Shown: piece by piece, positions 17,693 through 26,887 of the stretch
Layout: every line of letters begins with the position of its first letter
Numbering within the stretch: the first letter of the stretch is position 1
Assembly: GCA_020200135.1 (NCBI GenBank)
Contig: JAIVJI010000018.1
Coordinates: forward strand, 1 to 52,657
DNA: 52,657 nucleotides
Origin: Acidobacteriota bacterium
GTDB lineage: Bacteria > Acidobacteriota > Blastocatellia > Pyrinomonadales > Pyrinomonadaceae
Direction: 5' to 3'
The notes under the pieces: generated by a model
The model's database searches: none
What the model was told of the DNA's origin: nothing
The model's input: the letters and a program-made list of their open reading frames with translations, nothing else
Program-made: the position numbers and the translations under genes

Positions 17693-18646
17693 CTACTTTT
17701 TCTGCCCGTCGCCGGGGAGAGTCCAGACGAAGGTGTAGGCTTTCGTTATCTCTTCCGAGACGCGTTCGGTGCGACCTTGAAGGCTGGCCTCGATGGCGTG
17801 GAGCCTCGTGAGCGTGAGCTGCTGCGGCAGCGCGGTCGCCTTGTCGACGACGATGTCCGCCTTGAACCGCTGATCCCAGCCCGTGATGACCGGGCTGCCC
17901 GCGACCGCCCGCTGCATGAGCGCTTGGACGAGCTTGACCACCTGCTCCTTGTCGGCCGCGGTCTCGGAGTGGAAGTGGAGGCAGCGCCGCTGCGCGCCGC
18001 CTTCGGACGGGCAGGGGGTCTCTTTCACGAACCCGACCTCGCCGGTGATGTCGAGCTGGCCGCCGCCGAACTGCGGGACGGAGGTCGTGTTACGCAGCTC
18101 GTAGCGTGCCTCGGGGTCGAGCTCCACGTCCTGCCAGAGGCCGACCATGACGGACCAGAAGTCGCTGGCCATGGCCCTGAGGGCCGCGTCCGTCGTCATG
18201 TTCCCGAAGACGCTGCGCGACGCCGCGTCGAGCCCGCCCGACTGTTCCACCGACTGGTTCATCAGCTTGCGCGCCGTCTCGTGGCCTTCGATGCCGAGAA
18301 AGGAGGAGCCGTCGGCGGAGACGATGAAGGTCGGAATCATGTCCGTGAAGCGTTCCGCCCCGCCGCCGAAGGACGGGGGGAAGGTACCCTTCCACCCTGA
18401 GAAGTCGTTGCGCGAAACGACGACGCGGTCGCCCGCGCGCCGAACCTGCATCGTGAAATCGGCGGACATGTTCCATCTGATGTCCGGGCCCGTCCCCACG
18501 CGCCGCCCCTCGGAGCGCGCGCTCACTTTCGCCGACGCGCCGTCCGGCCACGCGAACCGCAGCGTCTCGGCCCGCACGCTGAGACCGAGAATCGGCGAGA
18601 CGACCCCCAGGGTCACGAGAATCAATAGCCTTTGAAATCTAAACAC
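17693..18646 (-). CDS. Secreted protein of unknown function
   Basis: Encodes 317 residues. An N-terminal signal peptide (LLILVTLGVVSPILGLSVRA) is followed by a soluble, mostly beta-rich domain with no motif I recognise. The sequence includes FAWPDGASAKVSARSEG early, one Cys pair (CPSEGGAQRRC) in the middle and a hydrophilic Lys-rich tail. The layout resembles uncharacterised exported proteins that bind lipid or small ligands, but this is only an impression. It lies 37 bp upstream of the glycosyltransferase start on the same strand, so co-transcription is possible. An AGGAG ribosome-binding site (CGGAGGAGACTTACGCG) precedes the ATG. Confidence 0.7.
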   Translation of the reverse strand: MFRFQRLLILVTLGVVSPILGLSVRAETLRFAWPDGASAKVSARSEGRRVGTGPDIRWNMSADFTMQVRRAGDRVVVSRNDFSGWKGTFPPSFGGGAERFTDMIPTFIVSADGSSFLGIEGHETARKLMNQSVEQSGGLDAASRSVFGNMTTDAALRAMASDFWSVMVGLWQDVELDPEARYELRNTTSVPQFGGGQLDITGEVGFVKETPCPSEGGAQRRCLHFHSETAADKEQVVKLVQALMQRAVAGSPVITGWDQRFKADIVVDKATALPQQLTLTRLHAIEASLQGRTERVSEEITKAYTFVWTLPGDGQKK

Positions 18647-18993
18647 GCGTAAGTCTCCTCCGGCGCGAATGCCATGTTCGTGAAGGCCGCGCGGGACGCC
18701 GCCGCCCCCTCGGCCCTACGCCGTCATCTTACTTCACCCCGCGGGCCGCGACAAAAAGTGAGAGCCGCCGCGCACGGCGCGGGCGCGCCCGACGCGTTTG
18801 TTCCCGACGCCCTCAAAAATTCAATAGCAAATTTCGCCGCGCCTCTGGTAATCTTAGCCGCGTTCAAGCAGTTAATTTCCGCTGATTTCAAGCAATCCAA
18901 CTGGGCGCCGGAGACCCCTGCGGCCTCGGCCGGCGCGCGGGGTTTAAACCCTCCGCGCGTAAGCGCGTCTTCCAGACAAAGGAGCACAGACAC
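18647..18993. other. Divergent intergenic region upstream of xylF
   Basis: 347 bp with no convincing gene. It separates the minus-strand unknown secreted protein from xylF and must contain both promoters. The stretch 18810-18900 is clearly more AT-rich than its surroundings (AAAAATTCAATAGCAAAT among others), as expected of a promoter region, but I cannot fix -35/-10 elements with confidence. A ribosome-binding site AAAGGAG lies at about 18978-18984 before the xylF ATG. Confidence 0.5.
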
Positions 18994-20211
18994 ATGCGAC
19001 AGGCGAGAGTGTTGGCTTTGGTGTTGGCCGCGGCCGGGGCGCTGGCGGCGGGCGCGTGCGTGGAACAGCCCGCGACGCAGAATGGCGCGTCGAACGGTTC
19101 GTCGGGCGGCGGCACCGCGTCTTCGTCGGGCGGCTACCAGCGCAAGACGAAGAAGGCGGGCGAGCCCGTCTACATCGGCTTCTCGATGGACACGCTCAAG
19201 GAGGAGCGCTGGCAGCGCGACAAGGCGCTGGTCGAGGCGAGGGCCAGGGAGGTCGGCGCGCAGCTCGACGTGCAGGTCGCCAACGGCGACGACGCCGTCC
19301 AGACCAAGCAGTGCGACAACATGCTGACGAAGGGCGTGGACGTGCTCATCGTCGCGCCGCACAACGGCGAGATCGCCGCCTCCATCGTCGAGAAGGCGCA
19401 CGCCGCCGGCGTCCCCGTCATCTCCTACGACCGCCTGATTAAGAACTCCGAGCCCGACCTCTACGTCTCGCACCAGGTCGTGAAGATGGGCGAGATGCAG
19501 GGCGAGTACGCGCTGAAGAAGGTGCCGAAGGGCAACTACGTGCTCATCGGCGGCGCGCCCACCGACAACAACGCGATGCTCCTGCGCCAGGGGCAGATGA
19601 ACATCCTCAAGCCGGCCATCGACCGCGGCGACGTGAAGATCATCTCCGACCAGTTCGCCCGGGAGTGGAAGGCCGAGGAGGCGCAGCGCCTGACCGAGGA
19701 CGCGCTGACGAAGACGAAGAACGACGTGCAGGCCATCGTCGCCTCGAACGACGGGACGGCGGGCGGCGCCATCTCGGCGCTCGACGCGGCCGGGCTCAAG
19801 GGCAAGGTGCTCGTCACGGGTCAGGACGCGCAGCTCGACGCCATCCAGCGCATCGCCAACGGCACGCAGACGATGACCATCTACAAGCCCATCAAGCCGC
19901 TCGCCGACAGCGCCGTCGACTCGGCCCTCAAGCTCGCGCGCGGCGAGGCGCTGAACGCCGCCGACAAGGTCAACAACGGCAAGATAGACGTGCCCGCCAT
20001 CCTCCAGGAGCCGCAGGCCGTGGACAAGGAGAACCTCGACGCCACGGTCGTCAAGGACGGCTACCACAAGTGCGAGGACGTCTACAAGGACGTGCCGAAC
20101 CACCCGTGTCCGAAGGCGGCCGCCGGGGGCGCGCGCAGCCCCGCCGGCCCGGTGCTCGCCGCCGCCCTGCTCGTCTTCTGCGGCCTCGGCGTCGCGCTCA
20201 GGCTGCGTTAG
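18994..20211 (+). CDS. xylF: Sugar ABC transporter substrate-binding lipoprotein (XylF-like) with an added C-terminal hydrophobic helix
   Basis: Encodes 405 residues. The N-terminus is a lipoprotein signal (LAAAGALAAGAC, lipobox AAGAC), followed by a Ser/Gly-rich linker and a periplasmic-binding-protein type 1 fold starting at VYIGFSMDTLKEERW. Diagnostic XylF/RbsB-family blocks include GVDVLIVAPHNGE, PVISYDRLI, VLIGGAPTDNNA and VTGQDAQLDAIQRI. It should bind a monosaccharide, probably xylose or a related sugar. The domain ends at EDVYKDVPNHPCP. The last ~25 residues (SPAGPVLAAALLVFCG and a basic tail) look like a second membrane segment, which is unusual for this family. An AAAGGAG ribosome-binding site precedes the ATG. 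It is the first gene of the xylFGH operon. Confidence 0.92.
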   Translation: MRQARVLALVLAAAGALAAGACVEQPATQNGASNGSSGGGTASSSGGYQRKTKKAGEPVYIGFSMDTLKEERWQRDKALVEARAREVGAQLDVQVANGDDAVQTKQCDNMLTKGVDVLIVAPHNGEIAASIVEKAHAAGVPVISYDRLIKNSEPDLYVSHQVVKMGEMQGEYALKKVPKGNYVLIGGAPTDNNAMLLRQGQMNILKPAIDRGDVKIISDQFAREWKAEEAQRLTEDALTKTKNDVQAIVASNDGTAGGAISALDAAGLKGKVLVTGQDAQLDAIQRIANGTQTMTIYKPIKPLADSAVDSALKLARGEALNAADKVNNGKIDVPAILQEPQAVDKENLDATVVKDGYHKCEDVYKDVPNHPCPKAAAGGARSPAGPVLAAALLVFCGLGVALRLR

Positions 20212-20224
20212 CGATTTGAAGACC

Positions 20225-21766
20225 ATGTCGGCGAACACCAGGACCCCGCTGCTGGAGATGCGGGAGATCACGAAGAGCTTCCCCGGCGTGCGCGCGCTCG
20301 ACGGCGTGAGCTTCGACCTCCACGCCGGCGAGCTGCACGCGCTCGTCGGCGAGAACGGGGCGGGGAAGTCCACGCTGATGAAGGTGCTCGCCGGCGTCTA
20401 CCCCCACGGCTCTTACGGCGGCGACGTGGTCATCGACGGGCAGGTGCGCCACTTCGCCGGCGTCCGCGACTCAGAGAACGCGGGCGTCGCCGTCATCTTC
20501 CAGGAGCTGTCGCTCATCAAAGGGCTGACCATCGGCGAGAACATCTTCCTCGGGCGCGAGCCGCGCACTTTTGGCGTCATCCGCTGGGAGGAGCTGTACA
20601 GCCGCGCGCAGCGGCTGCTCGACGAGCTGAACCTCCCGCTCGACCCGCGCACCCCCGTCGGCCACCTCGGCATCGGGCAGCAACAGCTCGTCGAGATCGC
20701 CAAGGCGCTCTCGCAGGAGGCCAGAATACTCGTCCTCGACGAGCCGACGGCCGCGCTCACCGGGTCGGAGGTCGAGTCGCTCTTCCGCATCATCGACGGG
20801 CTCCGCGCGCGCGGGGTGGGGATGATCTACATCTCGCACAAGCTCGACGAGGTCTTCCGCGTCTCCGAGCGCATCACGGTCTTGCGCGACGGGCGGACGG
20901 TCGGGACGCGGCCGGCGGGCGAGCTGGACGAGGCGCGCGTCATCTCGCTGATGGTCGGCCGCGAGGTCGGCGACATCTTCCCCGAGGCCGAGCACGAGCG
21001 GGGCGAGGTCGTCTTCGAGGCGCGCGGCGTGACGGTCGAAGACCCGAACGTCGCCGGCAAGCTGCTCGTCAAAGACGTGAGCTTCAAGGTGCGCGCCGGC
21101 GAGGTGCTCGGCATCGCGGGGCTGATGGGCGCGGGGCGGAGCGAGCTGCTGATGGGCGTCTTCGGCGCGTGGCCGGGGCGCGTCGCGGGCGAGGTCTACG
21201 TCGAGGGGCAGCGCGTCAAAGTCAGCCGGCCGTCCGACGCCATCCGCCACGGCGTCGGCTTCGTGACCGAAGACCGCAAGCGCTTCGGGCTCGTGCTCGA
21301 CCAGACCATCCTCAACAACATGACGCTCGCGGGGCTGCGCAAGCTCTCGGGGCGCTTCGTCACGGACGTTGACGCCGAGGCCGCCGCCGGCGAGCGCGCG
21401 AAGCGCGAGCTGAGGGTCAAGGCCAACTCGGTCTTCACCGTGGTCGGGACGCTCTCGGGCGGGAACCAGCAGAAGGTCGTGCTGGCCAAGTGGCTCCTGA
21501 CGAACCCGCGCGTGCTCTTCCTCGACGAGCCGACGCGCGGCATCGACGTGGGCGCCAAGCAGGAGATTTTCGCGCAGATAAACCGGCTCGCCAAGGAGGG
21601 GCTGGCCATCGTGCTCGTCTCCTCGGAGCTGCCCGAGGTGCTCGGCCTCTCCGACCGCGTGCTCGTGCTGCACGAGGGTCGCGCCACCGGCGAGTTCCGG
21701 CGCGAGGAGGCCACCCCCGAGGCGGTCATGGCCTGCGCCACCGGCCACACGCGCCGCGCCGCGTAA
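20225..21766 (+). CDS. xylG: Sugar ABC transporter ATP-binding protein with two ABC domains (XylG-like)
   Basis: Encodes 513 residues from the ATG at 20225; a TTG three codons upstream is also in frame. Two ABC cassettes are present. The first has Walker A GENGAGKST, a degenerate signature (HLGIGQQQLVEIAKA) and Walker B ILVLDEPTAAL. The second has an atypical P-loop region (GLMGAGRSELL), signature LSGGNQQKVVLAK and Walker B VLFLDEPTRGID. This pattern is standard for the carbohydrate-uptake CUT2 family (RbsA, XylG, MglA). It energises import through the permease encoded 21 bp downstream, using the binding protein encoded 13 bp upstream. Confidence 0.95.
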   Translation: MSANTRTPLLEMREITKSFPGVRALDGVSFDLHAGELHALVGENGAGKSTLMKVLAGVYPHGSYGGDVVIDGQVRHFAGVRDSENAGVAVIFQELSLIKGLTIGENIFLGREPRTFGVIRWEELYSRAQRLLDELNLPLDPRTPVGHLGIGQQQLVEIAKALSQEARILVLDEPTAALTGSEVESLFRIIDGLRARGVGMIYISHKLDEVFRVSERITVLRDGRTVGTRPAGELDEARVISLMVGREVGDIFPEAEHERGEVVFEARGVTVEDPNVAGKLLVKDVSFKVRAGEVLGIAGLMGAGRSELLMGVFGAWPGRVAGEVYVEGQRVKVSRPSDAIRHGVGFVTEDRKRFGLVLDQTILNNMTLAGLRKLSGRFVTDVDAEAAAGERAKRELRVKANSVFTVVGTLSGGNQQKVVLAKWLLTNPRVLFLDEPTRGIDVGAKQEIFAQINRLAKEGLAIVLVSSELPEVLGLSDRVLVLHEGRATGEFRREEATPEAVMACATGHTRRAA

Positions 21767-21787
21767 ACTTTTGAACCGAGGCTTAGA

Positions 21788-23038
21788 ATGAGCAACCTGC
21801 CTTCATCGAACCAGCCGGCGACGGACAGGCCGCCCGCGACCGCGGACGTGTCGCCGCCCGACGCCGTGCCGGAGGGCGTGGAGTCGCCGACGGGCGGGCG
21901 CTTCCGGCTCCCGACCGAATCCCTGCGCGCCTACACGATGATCATCGCGCTGCTCGCCATCTGGGCCTTCTTCCAGTGGCAGACAGTCAACCCGCTCTAC
22001 CCTTACGGAATCTTCCTCCACCCGAACAACTTCTCGAACCTCTTGCAGCAGATGGCTGTGACGGGCGTGCTCGCGGTCGGGATGCTGCTGGTCATCGTGG
22101 CCGGGCAGATAGATTTGTCCGTGGGCTCGGTGGTGGGCCTCGCCGGCGGCGCGGCGGCGATGATGCAGGACCCTTTGGGGCTGGGCGGCGCGCTGGGCGC
22201 GGCGCTCGTCGTCGGCACGCTCGTCGGCGCGACGCAGGGCGCGCTCATCTCCTACGCGAACATCCCGGCCTTCATCGTCACGCTCGGGGGCTTGCTCGCG
22301 TGGCGCGGCGTGATTCTGGGGCTGAGCAAGGGCGCGACCATCCCCGTGCGGGAGCCCGTCTTCCGCTGGCTCGGGGTGGGGAAGCTGCCGCAGGGCGTGG
22401 GCGTCGCGCTCGCGGTCGTGGCCATCGCCGCGGTGGCGTTCCTGACCGTCACGCGGCTCCGCGCGCGCAAGCGGCACGGGCTGTCGGCGCCGGGCGTGGG
22501 CGCGACCGCCGCGCGCATCGTGGTGCCGGCGGCGCTCATCGCGTTCTTCATCTACTGGATGAACGCGGGCGGCGGGATGCCCGTCCCCGTCCTCGTCCTG
22601 CTCGCGGTCGCGGTGCTCGGCGGGTTCCTGACGCAGAACACGACCTTCGGACGCTACCTCTACGCCATCGGCGGCAACCCCGACGCGGCGCGGCTCTCGG
22701 GCATCAACATCCGCCGCTACATCCTCGCCGCATACTGCGTGCTGGGGCTGCTGGTCGGCGTGGCTTCGCTGTTGCACACGGGGCGCGTGGGGAGCGCGTC
22801 GCCGGACGCGGGCACGCTGATGGAGCTGGACGCCATCGCGGCGTGCGTCATCGGCGGGACTTCTTTGATGGGCGGGCGCGGGACGGTCTCGGGCGCGGTC
22901 GTCGGCGCGCTCATCATGGCGAGCCTCGACAACGGCATGTCGCTCCTCAACGTCGAGAACTACACGCAGTACATCGTCAAGGGCGCGGTGCTCGTCGCGG
23001 CGGTCGGCTTCGACATGCTCGGCCGCCGCAAGGGCTGA
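21788..23038 (+). CDS. xylH: Sugar ABC transporter permease (XylH-like)
   Basis: Encodes 416 residues with about ten hydrophobic segments and a longer soluble N-terminus rich in Pro and Thr (about 40 residues). CUT2 permease signatures include the NNFSNLLQQMAVTGVLAVGM block, IDLSVGSVVGL, the motif GGNPDAARLSGIN and SLMGGRGTVSGAVVGALI. It forms the membrane channel for the sugar bound by XylF. The 162-bp spacer downstream holds an inverted repeat, and the next gene is the GH15-esterase fusion on the same strand. Confidence 0.94.
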   Translation: MSNLPSSNQPATDRPPATADVSPPDAVPEGVESPTGGRFRLPTESLRAYTMIIALLAIWAFFQWQTVNPLYPYGIFLHPNNFSNLLQQMAVTGVLAVGMLLVIVAGQIDLSVGSVVGLAGGAAAMMQDPLGLGGALGAALVVGTLVGATQGALISYANIPAFIVTLGGLLAWRGVILGLSKGATIPVREPVFRWLGVGKLPQGVGVALAVVAIAAVAFLTVTRLRARKRHGLSAPGVGATAARIVVPAALIAFFIYWMNAGGGMPVPVLVLLAVAVLGGFLTQNTTFGRYLYAIGGNPDAARLSGINIRRYILAAYCVLGLLVGVASLLHTGRVGSASPDAGTLMELDAIAACVIGGTSLMGGRGTVSGAVVGALIMASLDNGMSLLNVENYTQYIVKGAVLVAAVGFDMLGRRKG

Positions 23039-23058
23039 CCGGAGTTTTACGAAAACTG

Positions 23059-23158
23059 ACAGGGATGGACAGGATAGGCAGGGTAAAGCAATTTCAGATT
23101 TGAGATTTCAAATTTCAAATCTTTAATTCCTTATCCTGTGCATCCTGTCCATCCCTGT
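23059..23158. repeat. Nested intergenic inverted repeat: 9-bp-periodic arms around a 7-bp-periodic core
   Basis: Perfect 17-bp outer arms lie at 23059-23075 and 23142-23158. Each arm and its flank repeats with a 9-bp period (ATCCTGTGC, ATCCTGTCC, ATCCCTGTT on the right side). Between them is an AT-rich imperfect palindrome (about 23094-23123) with a 7-bp period (ATTTCAG, ATTTGAG, ATTTCAA, ATTTCAA). The element fills most of the xylH to GH15 spacer and could fold into a long hairpin in the transcript. Confidence 0.85.
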
Positions 23159-23200
23159 TAATTCTTTCCTCCTCAGCCGTGCGCCGCGTTGGAATAAAAA

Positions 23201-26200
23201 ATGGGCAAAAGATTCTTACTCAGCACGCTCCTGTTGTCGGTCGTAGTTTCCGCCGCGCCGTACCCGCAAAGCGCGCGGCAGACGGCGGCGGACGAGGGGC
23301 GCGCGCCGGGCGCGCCCGGCAAGGACGCGCGGTGGGAGAGCGCCGGCAAGCAGGGGGTGGGCACGTCGGCGACGAACACCTCGAAGGTCTGGTTCACGCT
23401 TCAGGGCGGCGCGCTGACCGAGGTCTACTACCCGACGGTGGACGTGGGGAACGTCCAGAAGCTGGAGCTGATAGTCGTCCACGCGCAGACCGGGAGGGTC
23501 GAGACCGAGACCGCCGACACCACGTCGCGCGTCACGGCCGCCGCGGACTCGCTCTCGTTCACGCAGGTCAACACGGCCAGGAGCGGCGAGTACAAGATTA
23601 TCAAAGAGTACACGGTTGACCCGGAGCGAGACGTCGTCCTCATCCGCATCAGCTTCCGCGGCCACTTCAAGCGGCGCGAGAACGACTACCAGCTTTTCGT
23701 CTACTACGACCCCTCTCTGAAGAACAGCGGGATGCACGACACCGCGTGGACGCAGGGCGACGCGCTGCTCGCCTCCGACGGCGACGTCTCGTCGGCGCTC
23801 GTCGTGCGGGACAGTTTCGCCGACAACGCGGAGGCGCTCGAAAAGCTGCGCGCGAGGGCGCGCGCCGAGGGGTTCACGGTCGCGGAGCCCAACTTCAGCC
23901 TGATGACCAACGGGTTCTCGGGCGTGAGCGACGGCCTCACGCAGTTGCGGCAGGGCGCGCCCGACTCGTTCCCGCGGCGCGTCAAAAGATTCGGGCGCGC
24001 CGAGGACGGCAACGTCGTCCAGGTCGCCGAGCTGTCGCAGCCCGCCATCGAGAAAGAGTATTGCTGCGCCGACTACACGCTCGCGCTCGGCTTCGGCAAG
24101 ACGGCCGACGAGGCGCTGGCGGCGGCGCGCGCGTCCCTGAAGAAGGGTTTCGACGCCTGCGAGTCCGAGTACGAAAGCGGCTGGCGCGACTACCTGAAGA
24201 ACGTCCGCCGCGTCGCGCCGAAGTATCAGGCGCAGTACGACACGGCCGCGATGGTCCTCAAGGCTCACGAGGACAAGACCTACAAGGGCGCGATGATCGC
24301 CTCGCTCTCGGTGCCGTGGGGCGGCGGCGCCAGCGCCAACGAGGCCGAGGTCGGCGGCTATCACCTCGTCTGGTCGCGCGACCTCTATCAGGTGGCGACG
24401 GCCTTCATGGCGCTCGGCGATAGAGCCTCGGCGGAGCGCGCGCTCGACTACCTCTTCCGCGTCCAGCAGAAGCCCGACGGGAGCTTCCCGCAGAACTCGT
24501 GGCTCGACGGGCGACCCTTCTGGGGCTCGCTCCAGATGGACGAGGTCGCCTACCCGCTCATCCTCGCCCGCGAGCTGGGGCGCACCGACCGCGAGACATA
24601 CACGAAGCACGTCCGCCCGGCCGCCGACTTCATCGTCCGCCACGGCCCCTTCACGCCGCAGGAGCGCTGGGAGGAGAAGTCCGGCTACTCGCCCTCGACC
24701 ATCGCCGCCGAGATAGCCGGCCTCGTCTGCGCCGCCGACATCGCGCGCCGCAACGGCGACGAGGTCTCGGCCAACGTCTACCTCGCGGCCGCCGACGACT
24801 TCGCGCGCGAGGTCGAGCGCCGCACCGCGACGACCACCGGCCCGCACGGCGACGGCAACTACTACCTTCGTCTTTCGTTCAACGAAGACCCCGACGACGG
24901 CCAGCCCTTCGACGTGGGCAACGGGGGCGGCACCTTCGACGAGCGCGAGATTGTTGACGCCGGCTTCCTCGAACTCGTCCGCCTCGGCATACGCTCGCCC
25001 GCCGACCCGCTCGTCTCGAAGAGCCTCGCCGTCGTCGATAAGGTCATCAAGGTCGAGACGCCCAACGGGGCCTCCTTCTACCGCTACAACCACGACGGCT
25101 ACGGCGAGATGGACGACGGGCGCAACTGGAACTGGGACGGGAAGTACACGGGGAAGGGGAGGCTGTGGGCTCTGCTGGCGGGCGAGCGCGGCCAGTACGA
25201 GCTGGCGCTGGGGCGCACGGCGGCGGCGCTGCGCAGGCTCGACGCGATGTTGGGTTTCGCGGGCGACGGCCTGATGATTCCCGAGCAGGTCTGGGACAGC
25301 CCGCGCAGCCCGGCCCCCTGGTTCAAGTTCGGCGAGGGGACGGGGTCGGCCACGCCGCTCGCCTGGTCGATGGCGCAGTTCATACGACTCGCCACCAACC
25401 TGCGCGCCGGCCGCAACCTCGACACGCCCACGCTCGTCCGCGCGCGCTACGCGAACCGCGCGCTGCCCCCGCGCGCCGGCGCCTACTTCCGTTTCCCCGC
25501 GCGCGAAATCCTCGAACGCACCGAGGCGGGCCAGACCTTCGGCGTCACGGGCAGGCCGCAGGCGGCCGGCAGCCGCGCCTTCGTCCTCGACGGGGCGGGG
25601 CGCCGCGAGCTGAAGGCCGACGCCGGGGGGAACTTCTCATTCGAGGGGAAGGCCGCGCGCGGCCCTTCGCAGGTCGTCGTCGCCGTCGTCTCGCCCTCGG
25701 GCGCGACCTACTTCCAGCGCGCGAGCGTCGCGGGCCTTTCCCCCGAAGAGGTCGGGAAGGCTTTACGCGAGCTTTACCCGGCTGACGCGGCCGTGCGTCT
25801 GAAGGCCGCGCGAGTCTCGCCGCTGGTTGACGCAGAGGGCGTGACTTTTCTTTACCGCGGGGGCGCCAAGCGCGTCGAGGTCGTCGGCGACTTCACGGGC
25901 TGGGTGCCCGAGGGGCTCGTGCTGCGCGACGTTCCGGGCGCGGACGACCTCAAGTTCATCCGCCTGAAGTTCCCCGCGAACGCGCGCCTCGAATACAAGC
26001 TCGTCGCCGACGGCGAGTGGCTGCTCGACCCGCTCAACCCGAACAGGAACGACAACGGCGTCGGCGGCCAGAACTCCTTCTTCACGGGCCCCGCCTACCG
26101 CCCGTCCGTCTTCGCCGCCGGGAGCGGCGAGTTGCGCGGCCGGCTCGAGAGACTTGAGCTGCCCGGCGGCGACACGCGCAAGGTGCAGGTCTACCTCCCG

Positions 26201-26815
26201 CCCGGCTACGCGCGGGGCGCGGGGCGCTACCCCGTCCTCTACATGCAGGACGGCACGAGCTTCGTCGAGCTGGGGCGCGCCGCCGAGACGGCCGACCGCA
26301 TGATTACGGAAGGCAAGGTCGAGCCCTTCATCATCGTCTTCGTAGACCCGGTTGACCGCACGAAGGAGTACTGGATGGGCGACCGCTTCGCCGACTGGAT
26401 GGCGCGCACGCTCGTCCCCCTCGTGGACAGGCGCTACCGCACGCGCGCCACGCGCGACGGGCGCGCGCTCGCGGGCGCGAGCCTCGGCGGCGTCATCTCG
26501 GTCTGGACGGCGCTGCGCCACCCCGCACTCTTCTCGCGCGTCGCCGGCCACTCCACGGCCTTCCAGATTGACGAGGAGCGCCTGCTCGCCTCGCTCGCGC
26601 GCCTCGGCGCGGCCGAGCGCCGCAGGTTCCCACTGCGCTTCTACCTCGACGCGGGGCGCTACGAGCCGGTCATCTTCGAGACCACGCGCCGCGCCAACAT
26701 ACTTTTGCGCGCGCGCGGCTACCCCGTCACCTACCGCGAGGCGCCCGTCGGCCACAACTACACGGCCTGGCGCGACCGCCTTCCCGACGCCTACGCCGCG
26801 CTGTGGGCCAAGTGA
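23201..26815 (+). CDS. Fusion of GH15 glucoamylase, CBM48-like domain and alpha/beta-hydrolase esterase
   Basis: Encodes 1204 residues. A signal peptide (LLLSVVVSAAPYPQ) is followed by a bacterial-type glucoamylase: an N-terminal beta-sandwich (about 45-330) and an (alpha/alpha)6 barrel (about 340-760). Expected catalytic Glu residues are in RWEEKSGYSPSTIA (about 490) and MIPEQVWD (about 693). A linker region follows, then an Ig-like CBM48/E-set module (VTFLYRGGAKRVEVVGDFTG, about 880-965). Last is an esterase of the enterochelin-esterase/esterase-D type, with GASLGG (Ser about 1092), LDAGRYEP and a His in VGHNYTAW (about 1184). It probably releases glucose from alpha-glucans outside the cytoplasm, and the esterase may remove acyl or other ester groups. 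The domains are all full length with no frameshift. Confidence 0.93.
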   Translation: MGKRFLLSTLLLSVVVSAAPYPQSARQTAADEGRAPGAPGKDARWESAGKQGVGTSATNTSKVWFTLQGGALTEVYYPTVDVGNVQKLELIVVHAQTGRVETETADTTSRVTAAADSLSFTQVNTARSGEYKIIKEYTVDPERDVVLIRISFRGHFKRRENDYQLFVYYDPSLKNSGMHDTAWTQGDALLASDGDVSSALVVRDSFADNAEALEKLRARARAEGFTVAEPNFSLMTNGFSGVSDGLTQLRQGAPDSFPRRVKRFGRAEDGNVVQVAELSQPAIEKEYCCADYTLALGFGKTADEALAAARASLKKGFDACESEYESGWRDYLKNVRRVAPKYQAQYDTAAMVLKAHEDKTYKGAMIASLSVPWGGGASANEAEVGGYHLVWSRDLYQVATAFMALGDRASAERALDYLFRVQQKPDGSFPQNSWLDGRPFWGSLQMDEVAYPLILARELGRTDRETYTKHVRPAADFIVRHGPFTPQERWEEKSGYSPSTIAAEIAGLVCAADIARRNGDEVSANVYLAAADDFAREVERRTATTTGPHGDGNYYLRLSFNEDPDDGQPFDVGNGGGTFDEREIVDAGFLELVRLGIRSPADPLVSKSLAVVDKVIKVETPNGASFYRYNHDGYGEMDDGRNWNWDGKYTGKGRLWALLAGERGQYELALGRTAAALRRLDAMLGFAGDGLMIPEQVWDSPRSPAPWFKFGEGTGSATPLAWSMAQFIRLATNLRAGRNLDTPTLVRARYANRALPPRAGAYFRFPAREILERTEAGQTFGVTGRPQAAGSRAFVLDGAGRRELKADAGGNFSFEGKAARGPSQVVVAVVSPSGATYFQRASVAGLSPEEVGKALRELYPADAAVRLKAARVSPLVDAEGVTFLYRGGAKRVEVVGDFTGWVPEGLVLRDVPGADDLKFIRLKFPANARLEYKLVADGEWLLDPLNPNRNDNGVGGQNSFFTGPAYRPSVFAAGSGELRGRLERLELPGGDTRKVQVYLPPGYARGAGRYPVLYMQDGTSFVELGRAAETADRMITEGKVEPFIIVFVDPVDRTKEYWMGDRFADWMARTLVPLVDRRYRTRATRDGRALAGASLGGVISVWTALRHPALFSRVAGHSTAFQIDEERLLASLARLGAAERRRFPLRFYLDAGRYEPVIFETTRRANILLRARGYPVTYREAPVGHNYTAWRDRLPDAYAALWAK

Positions 26816-26840
26816 GACGGAATGGAAGAGGCGAGGTATA

Positions 26841-26885
26841 AGAGAACGGGCGATGGGAATTCGACATTCCCATCGCCCGTTCTCT
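26841..26885. terminator. Perfect 20-bp hairpin between the fusion gene and tRNA-Val
   Basis: Arms 26841-26860 and 26866-26885 are perfectly complementary around a five-base loop. It lies 25 bp after the stop of the GH15-esterase gene and abuts the 3' end of the minus-strand tRNA, so it could end transcripts from both sides. No long T run follows on the plus strand. Confidence 0.7.
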
Positions 26886-26887
26886 CA

